DNA of 64,000 nt from Exophiala sp. HKRS030 (GCA_023897205.1 JAHWDD010000012.1:1054001-1118000), one strand, 5' to 3'. Positions 1 to 12,870 are shown, counted from the first letter of the stretch. Notes: generated by a model not told the origin, from the sequence alone. A program made the numbers and translations.

Positions 1-3000
1 GCAACTCTATCTTCTCCAAAAGGAATTAAGCAAGAACAACGATCCAGTTCTCAATGATCTGGATTCGTACGACCTGGTTCGTGCTGGTCTCCTCTCACCA
101 GCAAGCGCACATTTGGCTAAGCGCCCAATATTGATTTCTACCATTGGTGAGTTTGATCCATTTTATTGTTTCCCTTAAATGCTAAACTAGGATAGATAAC
201 TATCAGGGGGAGGAGAGAGATATTGTTATTGCCTCACTAACCCGCAGCAACAAAGAAGGAGATGTTGGATTTATGGCTGCGCCAGAACGCCTTAACGTAC
301 TCCTTTCACGAGCACGCAATGCGCTGATTGTCATTGGGAATTTCGGAACCTTCCTCAGCAGCCGCAAAGCAAAAACGGCATGGCAGCCCCTACTTGACCT
401 TGTGTCTGAGCGTGGACAACTGTATGATGGATTTCCCCTGAAGTGCGAGAGACACCCGAATCGAATGACAACAATACGACAACCTCATGACTTCGATACT
501 GAATGCCCTGATGGAGGGTGTGCCGATCCATGGTATAAGTCCTCCGTTTCTTGTCACTGAGTTACTGCTGATTAGTTTCTAAGCACAACGATGCTCCGGT
601 GTGGTATTCATGTTTGTCCGCAGCGATGCCACCAGCTCTACGACCATTCAAAGATAGACTGTACTAGCATTGTTGACGCTACATGTCCTGAGAAGCATAA
701 GTACCGCTGGGAATGCCATAAGGGAGCACCAACTTCGTGCCCTAAGTGCGAATATGAGAAACGAATCATGGACGAAAAGAAGCGAAGAGACTTTGAGCTA
801 GAGCTCAAGCGACAGGAGCGTCAAAAAGACCACGCTATACAATTGGCTAAGATTGAGCAGCAAAAAGAGATGCAGAAACAAGTCATGAAAGACATCATAG
901 AAGAGAGAGAGCGGCAAAATGTCCTCGCGCAAGGGAGGGATGATCTCGAAAGATTAAAACAGATGGCCGAGCGTGCTCGGAATCATGAGTCTACTCCTCG
1001 GGCACCGTCCTCGAAAGCTCCAAACTCCCCTCCTGGAGCGCCCAAGGTAAACGAGGGTCCAACTCCAGTCCCAGCACAAGCCCAGCCGTCCGGGAAATCT
1101 TATGTTCAACCACAAAATTCTGCTGCTCGCGATGAGTGGGAGCGGCAGAAGAAGATGGAGGGCCAAGTGGATAAAAGTTTGGATGCGCTCATGGGTATGG
1201 CTGGACTGGAAGAAGTGAAAGACAAATTCTTGGACATCAAAGCGAAGGTTGATACCGTGGTTCGTCAAAATACTAGCTTGAAGGATGAAAGATTCAGCGC
1301 AGCTCTTTTGGGCAATCCAGGAACAGGTACGCACATATCTCGCAGACATCTGCCTCAAGCCTTGAATGCACCTTCTTGACCCGCACCTGACTCTGCCAAG
1401 GGAAAACGACTGTCGCGCGTCTGTATGCGAAGTTTCTCAGTTCAGTCGGGGTCATCCCCGGAGACTTCTTTGTCGAAACATCTGGTTCGGCTCTTGCCAA
1501 TGGCGGGGTCGCTGGATGCAAAAAGCACCTTGAAGAGATCTGCAACAGTGGTGGCGGCGCATTATTCATCGACGAGGCGTATCAGCTCACCTCTGGAAAC
1601 AACTATGGAGGCAGTGCAGTCCTTGATTTTCTGCTTACGGAAGTGGAAAACTTAACCGGAAAAGTCGTTTTCATTCTTGCTGGCTACAACAAGAACATGG
1701 AGACATTCTTCGCACATAATCCAGGAATTCCAAGCCGATTCCCAGTCGAGTTCCAATTCCGCGATTACAGCGACATCGAGCTGCAGAGTATTTTCTGTCA
1801 TAGGATAGAAAGGAAATATAGCAGCAGAATGAAAATAGAAGGAGGTGTCGACGGACTGTATGTCAGAGTAGTTTCTCGTCGGATCGGGCGAGGTCGGTCA
1901 CGAGAGGGTTTTGGGAACGCCCGGTCTGTTCACAACTGCTTTTCTCGAATAGCTGCTCATCAAGCAAAGCGATTACAACAGGAACGTAAGGCAGGCAAGC
2001 GCCCTGATGACATGGTTTTGACTAAGGAGGATCTTCTCGGCCCAGAACCACATTCTGTATTGAAAGAAAATCCCGCTTGGGACAAGCTTCAAAAGTTGAC
2101 GGGGTTGGAAAGCGTCAAACAGGCCGTTCGGTCGCTGATGGACACCATACAGTTCAACTACCAGCGCGAATTAGAGGAAAAGCCATTAGTTGAATATTCT
2201 CTCAACAAGGTCTTCGTGGGTAACCCAGGCACAGGCAAGACGACAGTGGCGAAATTATATGGTCAAATCCTTGCTGACATGGGCTTTTTATCAAGCGGAG
2301 AAGGTGGGCTTCATTGTTCTGCGTCGTCACAAAATTGTTGAATACACTAACGAGAACTAGTTGTTGTCAAAAATCCCTCGGATTTTGTAGGAAACGTGCT
2401 CGGCGCATCAGAAACGACGACAAAGGGAATATTGGCTTCTACTGTTGGCAAAGTTCTAGTTATTGATGAAGCGTACATGCTCTATCCGAGCCCTTCGTCT
2501 AACGGGGCATCATCTGTGGCAGATCCATATAAGACCGCAGTCGTCGACACAATTGTTGCAGAAGTACAGAGCATCCCTGGCGATGATCGTTGCGTGTTAT
2601 TGCTTGGTTACAAGGACCAAATGGAGGTGATGTTCCAGAATGTCAACCCTGGGCTCTCCCGCCGTTTCCCGATAGCTTCAGCGTTCCACTTCGAGGACTA
2701 CACCGATGACGATCTACAAAGTATTCTGGAACTGAAGCTTGCAGAAGTTGGCTTCGATGCCACCCCAGAGGCGAGAAGAGTGGCTGGGGAGTGCCTTCGC
2801 CTAGCACGAAATAGGCCTCATTTCGGTAATGCTGGAGAAGTGGACATTCTCCTTGACACAGCAAAGATGGAGCACCAGAAACGCCTGTCATCGAGGCAAA
2901 CGAAGAGTATTGACACACTGGAAGCCCTCGACTTTGACCCAGACTTCAACAGAGGAGACAAAGCTGCAACAAATTGCAGGAAACTCTTCGAGGGTGTGGT

Positions 3001-4457
3001 TGGGAGTGAAGAATTGATCCTCCTGCTCGAGTCCTATCAGAGGACAGTCGCCAATCTAAAGAAGCTGGATATGGACCCGAGAGAGCAGATTCCCTTCAAC
3101 TTTTTGTTTCGTGGCCCCCAGGTAATTCGAGCTCCTCCGAAACATTATTCACACACTGTCAACTAACTATCGTAGGCACGGGCAAAACCACCACTGCAAG
3201 ACGAATGGGCAAGATATTTTACGATATGGGACTTCTAGCATCTGCTGCGGTAGAAGAGTGTTCCGCAACAGATCTTGTCGGCCAATACGTAGGCCAAACG
3301 GGTCCTAAAACACAAAAATTGTTGGAGAAAGCACTGGGGAAAGTTCTTTTTATCGATGAAGCCTACCGACTGGCAGACGGCCACTTTGCTAAAGAAGCCA
3401 TGGACGAGTTAGTCGACTGCCTGACAAAGCCCAAGTTCGCTCAGAAGCTCATCGTGATTCTCGCTGGATACGATGAGGACATCAATCGCCTAATGTCGAC
3501 AAATCCAGGTCTGACCAGCCGCTTCCCCGAGACAATATCCTTCAAACACTTGTCGCCGGAACATTGCTTCGAGCTCTTTCAAAAGTCCTTACCAAAGCGG
3601 GACAATTTGAGCAGCACTGCTGTACAACAGCCATCCGCCACGTTCAAGGCTGCTCTTCTGGAGCTTTTCGAGAACCTCGCTCAGCTTCCTGCCTGGGGAA
3701 ACGCAAGGGATGTAAAAACACTGGCCAAATCTGTTACCCAGAAGGTCCTCTCCACCGAAACAGGGGACGCTTCGTTCTCGATTACTGAGGAAATAGTGCT
3801 CTCAGCAATCCATCAAATGGTCACGGAGCGCAAATTTCGCAAGGAGTCGAAGTCCGCCTCGCGACCCCGATGTTCCCGAAGCACCAGCAGCTTGCTCTCA
3901 AAAGTGGACCGCTTCCACCTGCTCTCACCACTCTCACACATGCAGCTTCTACGAAAGCTCACTCCACCCCACCGCCACCTCCACCGCCACCTCCAGCCCT
4001 GGGAGCCCAACAAAGCACCAGTCGTGATCGTGGGGTATCTGACGACATCTGGGCTCAATTGCAATCCGACAAGCATGACGCCACGGAGCGGGAGCAGCAG
4101 CATCAGAAGCTCCTGATCACAGAGAAGCAGGCGCAGGACGAGCTGAAGAAACAGGCCCTCGCCGAACAGGAGGCCAGGAGAAAAATCGAAGAAGAATCCA
4201 ACGCCGAAGCGCGTCGCTTGCTCGAGTTAGAGCGGCTCAAGGCGGAGTTGGAGTGGCGCAACCAGATGGAGATTACGAAGAAGATTGAGGAGGAAAGAAA
4301 GGCAAAAGAACAAGAACGAAAGAGAGAGCAGGCTGTACAGGCTAAGTTGAGAGAGTTGGGAATATGCCCGATGGGATTCCGGTGGATCAAGCAGGCTTCA
4401 GGATACAGATGTGCGGGCGGCAGCCACTTCATTTCCAATTTACAACTCGGGCTTTAG
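1..4457 (+). CDS. NFX1-type zinc-finger helicase fused to three CbxX/CfqX AAA+ modules (5' end outside window)
   Basis: This is the 3' part of a ZNFX1-like RNA helicase. Exons read 2-146, 196-532, 584-1326, 1401-2303, 2361-3121 and 3176-4457. Exon 2 opens with the SF1 (Upf1-like) motif V/VI block: DNYQGEERDIVIASLTRSN, then a GFM..ERLNVLLSRAR segment. A Cys/His-rich NFX1-type finger follows (about 450-740, e.g. CGIHVCPQRCH). Three AAA modules of the CbbX/SpoVK type come next, with Walker A GNPGTGKTT (split by the intron 1327-1400), GNPGTGKTT near 2220, and a third near 3110-3190. Their Walker B motifs are ALFIDEAY, VLVIDEAY and VLFIDEAY. The tail has a polyproline run (about 3970-4000), a long charged coiled coil (4100-4360) and a C-terminal GxCPMGFRW patch. 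Two single-base deficits break the frame, at the C-run 3115-3119 inside the third Walker A and at the C-run 3865-3868. The family is implicated in RNA surveillance and antiviral sensing in animals; the role in fungi is unknown to me. Confidence 0.85.
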
Positions 4458-5121
4458 GGCGGATCTATATTCTCATTTGGGATGGGGACTAGAACGGCGG
4501 ATTATGGTAGGACAAATGAAGTCATGTCAGTAGCATCGACCGAATATATCTCTTCCCACATAAGTATGAAACACCTTCCTCGTACTCTGAGACTAGGAAC
4601 AACTTTTTAACAATTGTTGTAAAATTGAAAGAAAGAATGTACACTGCAAGGCCAAGATGGGGCATGACCATTGATCGTCTCCTCTAGTTAGTAAAGCCAC
4701 GGCCCATCATCGAAATGCTGGGGTGACTTCATAGTAAGAATAACGCTAAGAAGCACAGTTGCAGAATGGTTATAGGGACAAGTAGGGCAAAGTATCATCG
4801 GGCCTACTGCTGTCATTCCCATGCGAATCAACGGAGGGACGACGCTGATCAAGCTACACCTCTTCCATCTACGGAAGCGGTATATCAATTGCCAAGGGGA
4901 GGCACGGGGAGGATTCTGAGAAATGGCAGGTATGCGATGAAAGCTCCACCGTATGATGCCAAGATTTCGAAGAGGGAAATTCTGCTCCACCAACACAAAT
5001 TTGGGCCTCACACTCGCAGGCACACCTCTGCAACCGCAGACCAGACGACGAGTACACCTCACTTTGTTGCCCTCACTCCTCCCGCCTTCACGAACACTCA
5101 ATCACCCTCTCTATCGCAAAC
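4458..5121. other. Intergenic, helicase/AAA gene to eIF3e
   Basis: This is the 3' flank of the helicase/AAA gene and the promoter and leader of eIF3e. A CT-rich stretch lies just before the eIF3e ATG. Short reading frames here show no conserved motif, and I see no RNA gene. Confidence 0.5.
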
Positions 5122-6507
5122 ATGAGCACCGTCGAAGATCCCACCGGCGAATATGCCTTCCTGGCGAAGCTGATCCCGCGCATGGATCGCCATTTAATAT
5201 TTCCCCTCCTTGAACATCAACTGGGCGACGAAAATATCTCTCAACAACGATACGATGATATCAAACTCGCCATTTTCAATCTTCTCAAGAACACCAACAT
5301 GATCGACTTTGTTGGCAATCTCTACACTGAAATCAACAAGACCGACAACATCCCGCAGAGTATTCAAAGAAACGAGAAGAGGTCCTTAGCAGACTTGCAA
5401 AATTCGAGGAAGAATCAGCACATTTGACGAATCTGCTCAACGATGAGGCCGTAACAGGTCAGTTAAGAAGTGACAAAGTTGCCAACTTGAAATTTCTTGA
5501 GGAACAACATGGTGTCACCCAGCAAATGGTGGACAATCTTTATGAATTTGGTCGATTTCGATACGAGTGCGGTGTGTATCCCGAAGCCGCCGATCTTCTA
5601 TACAGATTTCGCGTTCTCTCTACCGACAATGACAAAGTTGTGAAAGCCACTTGGGGCAAACTGGTCTGTGAGATTCTGGGCGAGGAATGGGAGTCAGCAC
5701 TTGAAGAGGTAGAAAAGGTCAAAGAACACATTGAAACTCGACTTTTCAACAACCCCGCGCCCAGTTGACTGCACGAGAATCACTTGTCCACTACGCCCTC
5801 TTTCCCTTCTTCAACTACGAACCCGCTCGAGAAAAACTCACCGACCTGTACTTCTCCCCAGCCTACATCTCGTCGATCCAAACCGCATGCCCATGGATCC
5901 TGCGCTACCTCTCCGCAGCGGTCATCACAAATCGTGCCCGCCTCAACAACTCTCATAACTATCAGAAACAACTCAAAGATCTCATCCGTGTCGTGAAGCA
6001 GGAGGTTTATGAATACCAAGATCCCGTCACCGAATTTGTCAAGGCATTGTACGTCGACTTCGACTTTGAAGGTGCCCAAAAGAAGCTTTCAGAAGCCGAA
6101 GCCATTCTCCGTGGAGATTTCTTCCTCGGATCGAGCACAGATGCTTTTATGGAGTCTGCCCGACACCTGATCTCAGAATCGTACTGCAAGATTCATCAGA
6201 GAATTGATATCAAGTAAGTACTCCATTCATTCGCACTTGATGAGTGGCAATAGTTGTAGAAAAGGATCGCTAATATCAATTTCTAAACAGAGATCTCTCC
6301 TCTCGTCTCGGTCTATCCGAATCAGAAGGCGAGAAATGGATTGTCAACTTGATCCGCGACACCAAGGTCGACGCCAAGATCGATTACCAAGCCGGCACCG
6401 TAGTGATGAACCACCCTCCACAGTCCGTGTACCAACAAGTCATCGAAAAGACCAAAGGTGCATTCTTCCGTACCCAGGTTCTCAGCGCTGCGGTGGCCAA
6501 ATCTTGA
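5122..6507 (+). CDS. Eukaryotic translation initiation factor 3 subunit E (eIF3e/INT6)
   Basis: eIF3e is a PCI-domain subunit of the eIF3 complex that loads mRNA onto the 40S ribosome. The protein is about 436 aa, normal for fungi. Recognisable segments are the N-terminal PKLIPxxDRHLxFPLLE-like block (here [17 protein letters not shown]), [28 protein letters not shown], the [17 protein letters not shown] block, and the PCI region with [15 protein letters not shown] and [15 protein letters not shown]. One intron at 6214-6290 (GTAAGT...AACAG) joins K to [10 protein letters not shown]. The frame shifts by one base twice: near 5377-5382 (AAGAGG, expected AAGGAGG) and at the CCC 5760-5762. Restoring one base at each gives an uninterrupted family-like protein and closes the exon phase. 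A probable sequencing error is therefore more likely than a dead gene. Confidence 0.95.
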
Positions 6508-7732
6508 TATCTGCAAGGTGTAAGGACCATAAGGCTGTGATTTTCAAGGGAGCACATCGAATGGTCTCATTCGGCCATCTCAATCGTCATACCTATCACG
6601 ATATCCCCAACAAACCATACTCCAAGTTTACGATATTAATGCCACGACAGAGGTGTTGTGGTCTCAGTCGCATGAGCAACGGTAGATGAAAGTGCGTCTC
6701 CCGCATGAAATGCTATAGCCTCGACTTGCGCGTGGGGATGAGAAAAGGATGCATGAATAATTTGCAACGAAGTGCCGTCAGGAAAACGACGTTCGTCGAT
6801 GATACAGCTGGACACTGTGTCGACAACACAGATCCAGCCATTGTAGACTGGAATCGAGAAGATGAGACACAAGGAAGGATGATAGAGAGCAAGGAAGAAA
6901 TAGCAGACGTGAGGGGAAATGTCCGTTTCGACAAAAAGCACAAAAGCATGAATTCGGCAGCACAGGGAGAACACGGTGCATTTGAGGCAGTCACACCTCA
7001 TGTCCCAGGCCTCAACTCGGCGGTATGGATAGGCCCTCTAGTGGAAGGCACATGGAAATTTTACATTGATTCTCCTTCGAGGATCCTTGACGGCGAAGAA
7101 TGAGACGATGGTTGGGCCAGGAGGGAGGCGTGTCCCTCCAAGCCCAAGATCCCAAGCCTGGATCGATCTTTATCACCACTATCAATGCGAAAGGACACGC
7201 AACAACGACATGGCACACCGTCTCGTATCTCCTTAAGCAGAGCAGGAACACCAACCTGCTAGGCCCAAGACTCTAGGCTCTCATCCACTCTTCGCCTATT
7301 TGACAAACAGCGACGTGTCACTGATGTGCCTCCTCTTTTCCCAGTCGTGACTCTACCTTGAGACTGGCCTGCCTAGAGTTCAGACATAGCTAGACAGATA
7401 GATAGAGTATCGATGACAAATCCGATCTTCTCGTCACAATCAGTCATCAATGTGAAATCTAAGATCGAGGTGGGAGGGGCCTCGTTAGTCCACGAATGCG
7501 AAGAACAAGCATAGTTTTAGCGTATTATTCATAGTAGCCTTGTAGGTCTGCTTTATGGTTCTGACTTCATTCAGAGGTCCTCAAAGCCAGAGGAACAAGC
7601 ATATCTTATACAACATGTACATAAAGCACTTTTCGTCTCCCCGTGAGACTCCCAAACCCATGACGGAGCACCGGGCAATAGTAGTACAAAAGACCTCACC
7701 TCATAATCACACAGCCACATACACACAGACGC
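6508..7732. other. Intergenic, convergent 3' flanks of eIF3e and mitochondrial RF1
   Basis: The two neighbouring genes converge here. Open frames of 90-130 codons occur on both strands around 6636-7103, but they overlap each other antisense. They lack introns, recognisable domains or a convincing start. I cannot support a gene, and no RNA gene is evident. Confidence 0.4.
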
Positions 7733-9147
7733 TTATTTCACCACACCCTCCTTCTTCTCATCCTTCTTCTTGCGCGCCTCCTCTTCAGCAATCAAGCCGC
7801 GAATCTCATTCTCGCCCATCCACTCCTTGACACTGAGCATGATATCCTCGAGCGCCTGACCACCGGCCAGGACATCGTCCAAGGCCAAGGTCTCCTTCCC
7901 ACTGCGATGGTCCGTGACGCGGTTCTGCGAGTAATTGTACGTGCGGACTTTATCCTCGCGGCCCATTTTGCCGACGCCGCCCATGGCGGCACGGCGCACG
8001 GCGATGACTTCGGCCTCGCGCTCCTCACGCCGTTTCTGGGCCAATTTGGCGCGTAGGATCTGCCATGCTTTCGCGCGGTTCTTGTGCTGGGAACGCGATT
8101 CTTGCATCGCCACGACGATGCCTGTCGGGATGTGGGTGAGGCGGATCGCTGAGTCGGTCTTGTTGACGTGTTGGCCGCCGGCGCCTCGTGCCCGCATGGT
8201 CTCGGAGCGTACGTCCGCGGGCGAGATGTAGTAGTCCGAGTTGGGGTCTTCGTAGTTGAGTTCGTTCTCGGCGCCGGTTTCGGGTAAGGCGGGCAGAACG
8301 AGCACGGAGACGGCTGAGGTGTGGGTGCGGCCCTTTTTCTCCGTTGCCGGCACACGCTGCACGCGATGGACACCGGCTTCGGCGCGCAGGATGTCGTAGC
8401 TGCCTGGGTGGTTGACTTCGAGAAGGGCGTCTGAGAGAGCTCGTTCGCCGGCGGAATCGTCTGCGGTGTAGGATTCGAGAACGGTAGGCCAGCCGTGGCG
8501 CGCACAGAATGCCCGGTACATTTCTAAGAGGTTGTTGGCGAAGATGGACGCTTCACTTCCCCCGGCGCCGGGATGGAACTCGATCATCGATGGCATCTCG
8601 GCGAATGGGTGAGCGGGGACGAGGGATTGCTTCAGCTTGAGTGCTAGAGAGTTCAGTGAGGCGGTCGTAGACTGTATGTCTTCCTGTGCAAGGCTCCGGA
8701 TCTCTGCATCGGAGGATGGATCGGTGAGAAGGTGCTCCAATTCCTTCAAAGACTGGTAGACAACAGTTTCAGCTTATGATATCTGGTTTGTGGGACATGG
8801 TATCCGGAATTTCTTACGTTGTTTGCATCTTCCCAGTCTTTCAGAGCGGTGCATGTGGGACCGAGCTCTCCGATCTTCTTTGCGACGGCGACATCGTAAT
8901 TCTCAGCGTTGGCCGCAGACAGTTTTTGGTGTTCGGCAGCCACTGATCGAGCACGCTGCAGCAGAATTGGAGAGATCAGTTCGCTAGCAGAGTCTAAAGA
9001 GAGAGTTAAATAAGCGTTGCAATCAGGTCGTCGTAACGTACCTGAACTCTGAAAACGAAGAGAGGGAATATATCTAGCTGCCGTGGGTCGCCAGAGTCCA
9101 AGGCATCTTGAGTATAGCCGCCAGCTAGTACGGCCACCACTCAACAT
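7733..9147 (-). CDS. Mitochondrial peptide chain release factor 1
   Basis: A class I release factor that hydrolyses peptidyl-tRNA at UAA/UAG codons on mitochondrial ribosomes. Exons on the minus strand are 9147-9042, 8993-8818 and 8752-7733; introns are 8994-9041 and 8753-8817, giving about 433 aa. The catalytic GGQ sits in RGAGGQHVNKTDSAIRLTH. Other family blocks are HPGAGGSEASIFANNLLEMY, GVHRVQRVPATEKKGRTHTS and the C-terminal KVRTYNYSQNRVTDHR. The first in-frame ATG (9147) begins an Arg/Ser-rich, acid-free leader (MLSGGRTSWRLYSRC) that fits a mitochondrial presequence. The C-terminus is Lys/Glu-rich. It converges on eIF3e. Confidence 0.95.
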
Positions 9148-9928
9148 GCCTTGCGGAAGAGTAAGGCGAATTGAGAGGGCGAAGGGAGTTGGGTAGAGGA
9201 CGATGGTCGAAGAGGTGTGAATGTTACACAAGTCAAAGTCGAATGTGGATCTTTACCAAAAGTTTCATTCCGCACCCGCAGCCTTGCAGCCTCCTTGACC
9301 GGCTTTACTTCGGAAGTACTTCCAAGCAGGAGACCGATGAAGGGGAAACCAAGTAGACTCTCTAGGGGGTGCTATTGTAGTGAACTATAACTCAGATTCT
9401 GTGTAACATTCGATCTGGCACCACTGATCTTCTTGAATACAATTTAATACTGGAGCGAGTAGCATGACCCGGTAGCTGTGGCATCTGCAGCCTTGTCATC
9501 TTGTGACTGTTTGGCTTGCCACGTGCCACCTACGTGCTAGGACGGTCAACAGCCACGGGGAACTTCAAGATTCAGACAATCACAAAATTGCTTAATCCCA
9601 TTGACAACTCGCAGACCACGCTCTAAGTCAAATCTAACCATGATAGAAGCGCCTCGCCGAGAAGAGTCCTTACACCACTCTCTATCCGAGAGAAGTGGAG
9701 AACTGTGCATTGGTCTTCATGTGCTTTCTCCCCAGAATATAGTCAATACTCCTTCATATTGGATGATATTCGCCAACCTTAGCCAAATCGACATGCAATT
9801 TTCAAGTCCCGCTTATTGCACCAGTCATTCTCATTATGATTGTCTTTTTGTTCTCTGTACAAATGCTCATGGTTTTCCGTCGTGTCTCGTCAAATCCAAC
9901 CTTTTTGGACCCCTGGATCGTTGGTTCA
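9148..9928. other. Intergenic, upstream of mitochondrial RF1 and 3' of the CCCH gene
   Basis: Nothing codes convincingly here. A 113-codon frame at 9601-9942 on the plus strand has no family signature and overlaps the 3' end of the CCCH gene. A CCACGTG element lies near 9520, on the promoter side of the release-factor gene. Confidence 0.4.
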
Positions 9929-11822
9929 TTATCGGTGCCTGAGCTGGTCAAGCTCGAAAACTCCACATTGATTTTTCTTCTCCACCGTGAATATCTCTCC
10001 TGCTCCTCGACAAATCTCCGTTGGTTCTCTCGCGTAGGGGTGTGAGTCGTGGCGATTGTCCAGACCAATTGGTTTCATCCATGGGGAAGAATGCCCTTCA
10101 ACTTCCTCTTCGATCTTTTTCGAGGTTAAACCTGGACTAGAGATTCCACGGTCAAATCTGGCAATTGGTGCGGAGGAGTGTCTCAAACCACCAATAGCCT
10201 GGCCTCTGGTGCCATTTGACTCGGAGGAATCCCCACGATTCAACTGCATCCGTCCAATAGCTTGAGAAATACCGGATACTTGAGTGTTGGCCGTTGAAGA
10301 CTCATTTGGCATCCATGACCCTCGAAGAGGTGACCCGACATGACCAAGGCTGCCAGATGTCTGCGCATCTCCCGATTTTCTTTCTCTCTGCTCAGCCCAA
10401 AGAGCACTAAACCGAGACGGACTGCCTGTGGGAGGCGATCCCACCTTGCTGGAAGTCCCACTTGGTATTGCCAATCCTCCAGTCTGTTCTCTAGAATTGT
10501 AATCTTGTTCAGGCCTTGAAAGTCGCCTGCTCTTCTCCTGTGGGGTCAAAACCTCATCGTGGAGACTGTTAGGGAGCAGGTCGGTTTCGACACCGAGGCC
10601 ATCCTCCCATTCATGCCCAGGAATGTGAGATCGAGGAACACTGGCGGATAGGCCCCTCACCTTGATGGCTCTTTGAGAATGCATGATCCTTTGTCCGATC
10701 GATTCTTCGGCGTTGGCGGGTGAAAGACCGAGTGGGGAAGGTGCGTTGCGTAGGTTCGTACCGAGATTGGCATTACGAACATTGACAATCGAATCAGGCG
10801 GGCTGCCCAATTGCCTGGAGAGTGACGAGGATTGAGGGGAGCGTAGGCCAAACTTGTCAGGAACTGACTGACCCAGAGGGCCGAATTGAGCGATATGGGA
10901 GATTCCATTGGCGTCAAAAGATTGTGGTAGAGGAGCATTAAGGGCGGTGCGAAGATTTTCGACGGGGGACTTGGGGAATTGAAGGTCATTGGGCGGAGAA
11001 CCATAGTGAGAATTAGGAGGAGAGCTGACACCAGAATCTAGGGCGGAGTGATTGTGGTATTGGTTATATCGATCCTGAAAGGCATCAGGCTCGTCAACAT
11101 CGAGAGGGAAGGACTGATTGGGGAAAAACTCGGGCCGTAGGAAGTTTGGTTGAGGAGAGGATCGACGAGATTCGAATCCTGAGTGTGGAAAGGGTGTTGA
11201 TCCTGTCGACTGGAATAGTTGTAATTTCGTCCATTCCCACCGTTGATAGCAAGCCCCACGTCCAAATCGGCGCGATTGACTCGTCGCCCGTCGGGAAGAT
11301 AGTGAGCCAGGGCACATTTGGCTCCGAATTTGCAATTGCCCTGTGACAGACGACGTTAGGCCAGGTCATGAGTCGGGGGACTCTTTGAAAGGCTACAACA
11401 TACCCTCATGAAGTATTTACAAGGAGCTTGTTGATTGATAGGGTCCAGCGAGTGTGAGAAAGGGCAGGCATTGCCAGCCTGACAAGCATTCTGTCTGAAG
11501 AACTTGCAGGGCACATGTTTTGTGTCTAGAGAGAGATGTGTCAGGGCGCGCGTGTGGTGACATGGGCATTTTGAGGTGACTTACTCTTCCCAGAGGCAGA
11601 GGCTGTGGCTGTAGGTGGACTCCGGGCGAGATCAAATAGTGGTGGAGGCCCACCAAGGGGATTCTTTCTGTCTGCGCCGTTGGTGTACATGTTGGAAGCG
11701 ACGGGGACTGGGACAGCGCGATCACCATTGGAGGAAGAGTCGGTGCGAGTTCTGTTGCGCGTGGAGAAGCCCGGAGCAGGCATGGGAGTTGCAGAGATGG
11801 ACTCGGTGCGAAGTCGGTTCAT
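9929..11822 (-). CDS. CCCH-type zinc-finger protein (LEE1-like)
   Basis: Exons on the minus strand are 11822-11585, 11525-11404 and 11340-9929, with introns 11526-11584 and 11341-11403. Two tandem CCCH fingers span exons 2 and 3: PCKFFRQNACQAGNACPFSH and PCKYFMRGNCKFGAKCALAH, both C-x7-C-x5-C-x3-H, as in yeast Lee1 and related RNA-binding proteins. The rest (about 450 aa) is Ser/Pro/Gln-rich and low complexity, with many SP pairs suggesting phosphorylation. The frame changes once after the fingers, near 11148-11158 (coding CTCCTCAACC, one base short), where DPLL should run into QPNFLRPEFFP. This is another single-base deficit. Function is inferred as post-transcriptional RNA binding; the target is unknown. 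Confidence 0.8.
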
Positions 11823-12296
11823 GGTGTGGAGGGGAGGGAGGGGAGGGAGGGTTCAGGACGCCGAAGCGTGGTAGAGGAAGAATGTGTAGACGAGATGTCT
11901 ATATAGGGTGGATTGTGTGATTGTATGAGCTGGGGAGGTGGAATAGGCCGAGCATGTATCGTATCGCGAGTTGCAAGTCATGCGGCAGTGGCAGTACCTA
12001 GTAAAGGCAGGGCTCATGCGGGCACAACGTCGGGTGTGAATGTGTGAGGGCGTGAGGCGTGAGGAGGCGTGAGGACGAGAGAGAAGGTGAGAGCGTGACA
12101 GGGCTTCCCCACGGTCTTGTCAGGCTATCTCGTTTGCGTTGGCGACGTGGGGTGAAATGAGGAAAGGTGAGTTTGGAATGGCGAAGATAGAAAGGCTAGT
12201 CGAGGGTAATAGCGGGACGAAGGAGGGGTCGAGAACTGAGATGGATAGGAACTTGCAAATGATGGAGTGGATGTGAGAGGAATCAGGATGATGGAT

Positions 12297-12320
12297 GGTT
12301 GAGTGGTTGAGTGGTTGAAT
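12297..12320. repeat. 8-bp tandem array GGTTGAGT x3
   Basis: Three adjacent copies; the third is GGTTGAAT. It lies in the long 5' region of the CCCH gene. Confidence 0.8.
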
Positions 12321-12820
12321 GGGTGAAATCGTGCAATGGTGGAATGGTCTTTATCAATGAGGCCATGGTAATAGCGGCCTAGTTACTGTGAAGATAGCTA
12401 AGAATCGAGATAGTGACTTAGTGGCTTAGTGCCGAACAAAGTATTGATTTGGTGGTTTAGATACGCAATTTGGGGCTGCAGGTGGCCCCTCGGCCCTTGA
12501 CCGACCCTAGAAAGAAAATCCCTTGGGGATTGATTTAGCTAAAAAGTACCGACGACTGGCCTTAGCAGTTACAAGATCATGTAAGTTAGAGTCTACGAGG
12601 AGTAGCTCCGTCGGCGGATGCCTGAATAGGCACGTGCTCGTTTATGTGACCAACTAGGAATTACCGAGTAGTCAGCTAACTAACTACATAACTACGGAGT
12701 AGATAACTAACCAACTAAATAACTAAATAACCACCTAGTAACCACTTAGCTGGTTAAGTTGGCAATCACAATCTTTAGGTTAATCGCGGGGTCAGAGAAA
12801 CAGGCTACGGGCTCCTGGCT

Positions 12821-12870
12821 TCAGGCTTCAGGCTCCAGGCCACAGGCCACAGGCCACAGGCCACAGGCTA
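12821..12870. repeat. Period-7 tandem array (CAGGCCA / TCAGGCT)
   Basis: About seven 7-bp units. Two are TCAGGCT-like, followed by four exact CAGGCCA copies (12836-12863) and a terminal CAGGCTA. Confidence 0.9.

Noticed and set aside
3115..5762. Programmed frameshifting at C-runs
   Set aside because: The same one-base deficit appears in unrelated genes, on both strands and in coding runs of differing sequence, with no shared stimulatory structure.
6636..7103. Overlapping frames of 121-132 codons on both strands
   Set aside because: Antisense to one another, no homology signal, no introns, and located in a convergent 3' flank.
9601..9942. A 113-codon plus-strand frame
   Set aside because: No family signature, and it overlaps the 3' end of the CCCH gene.
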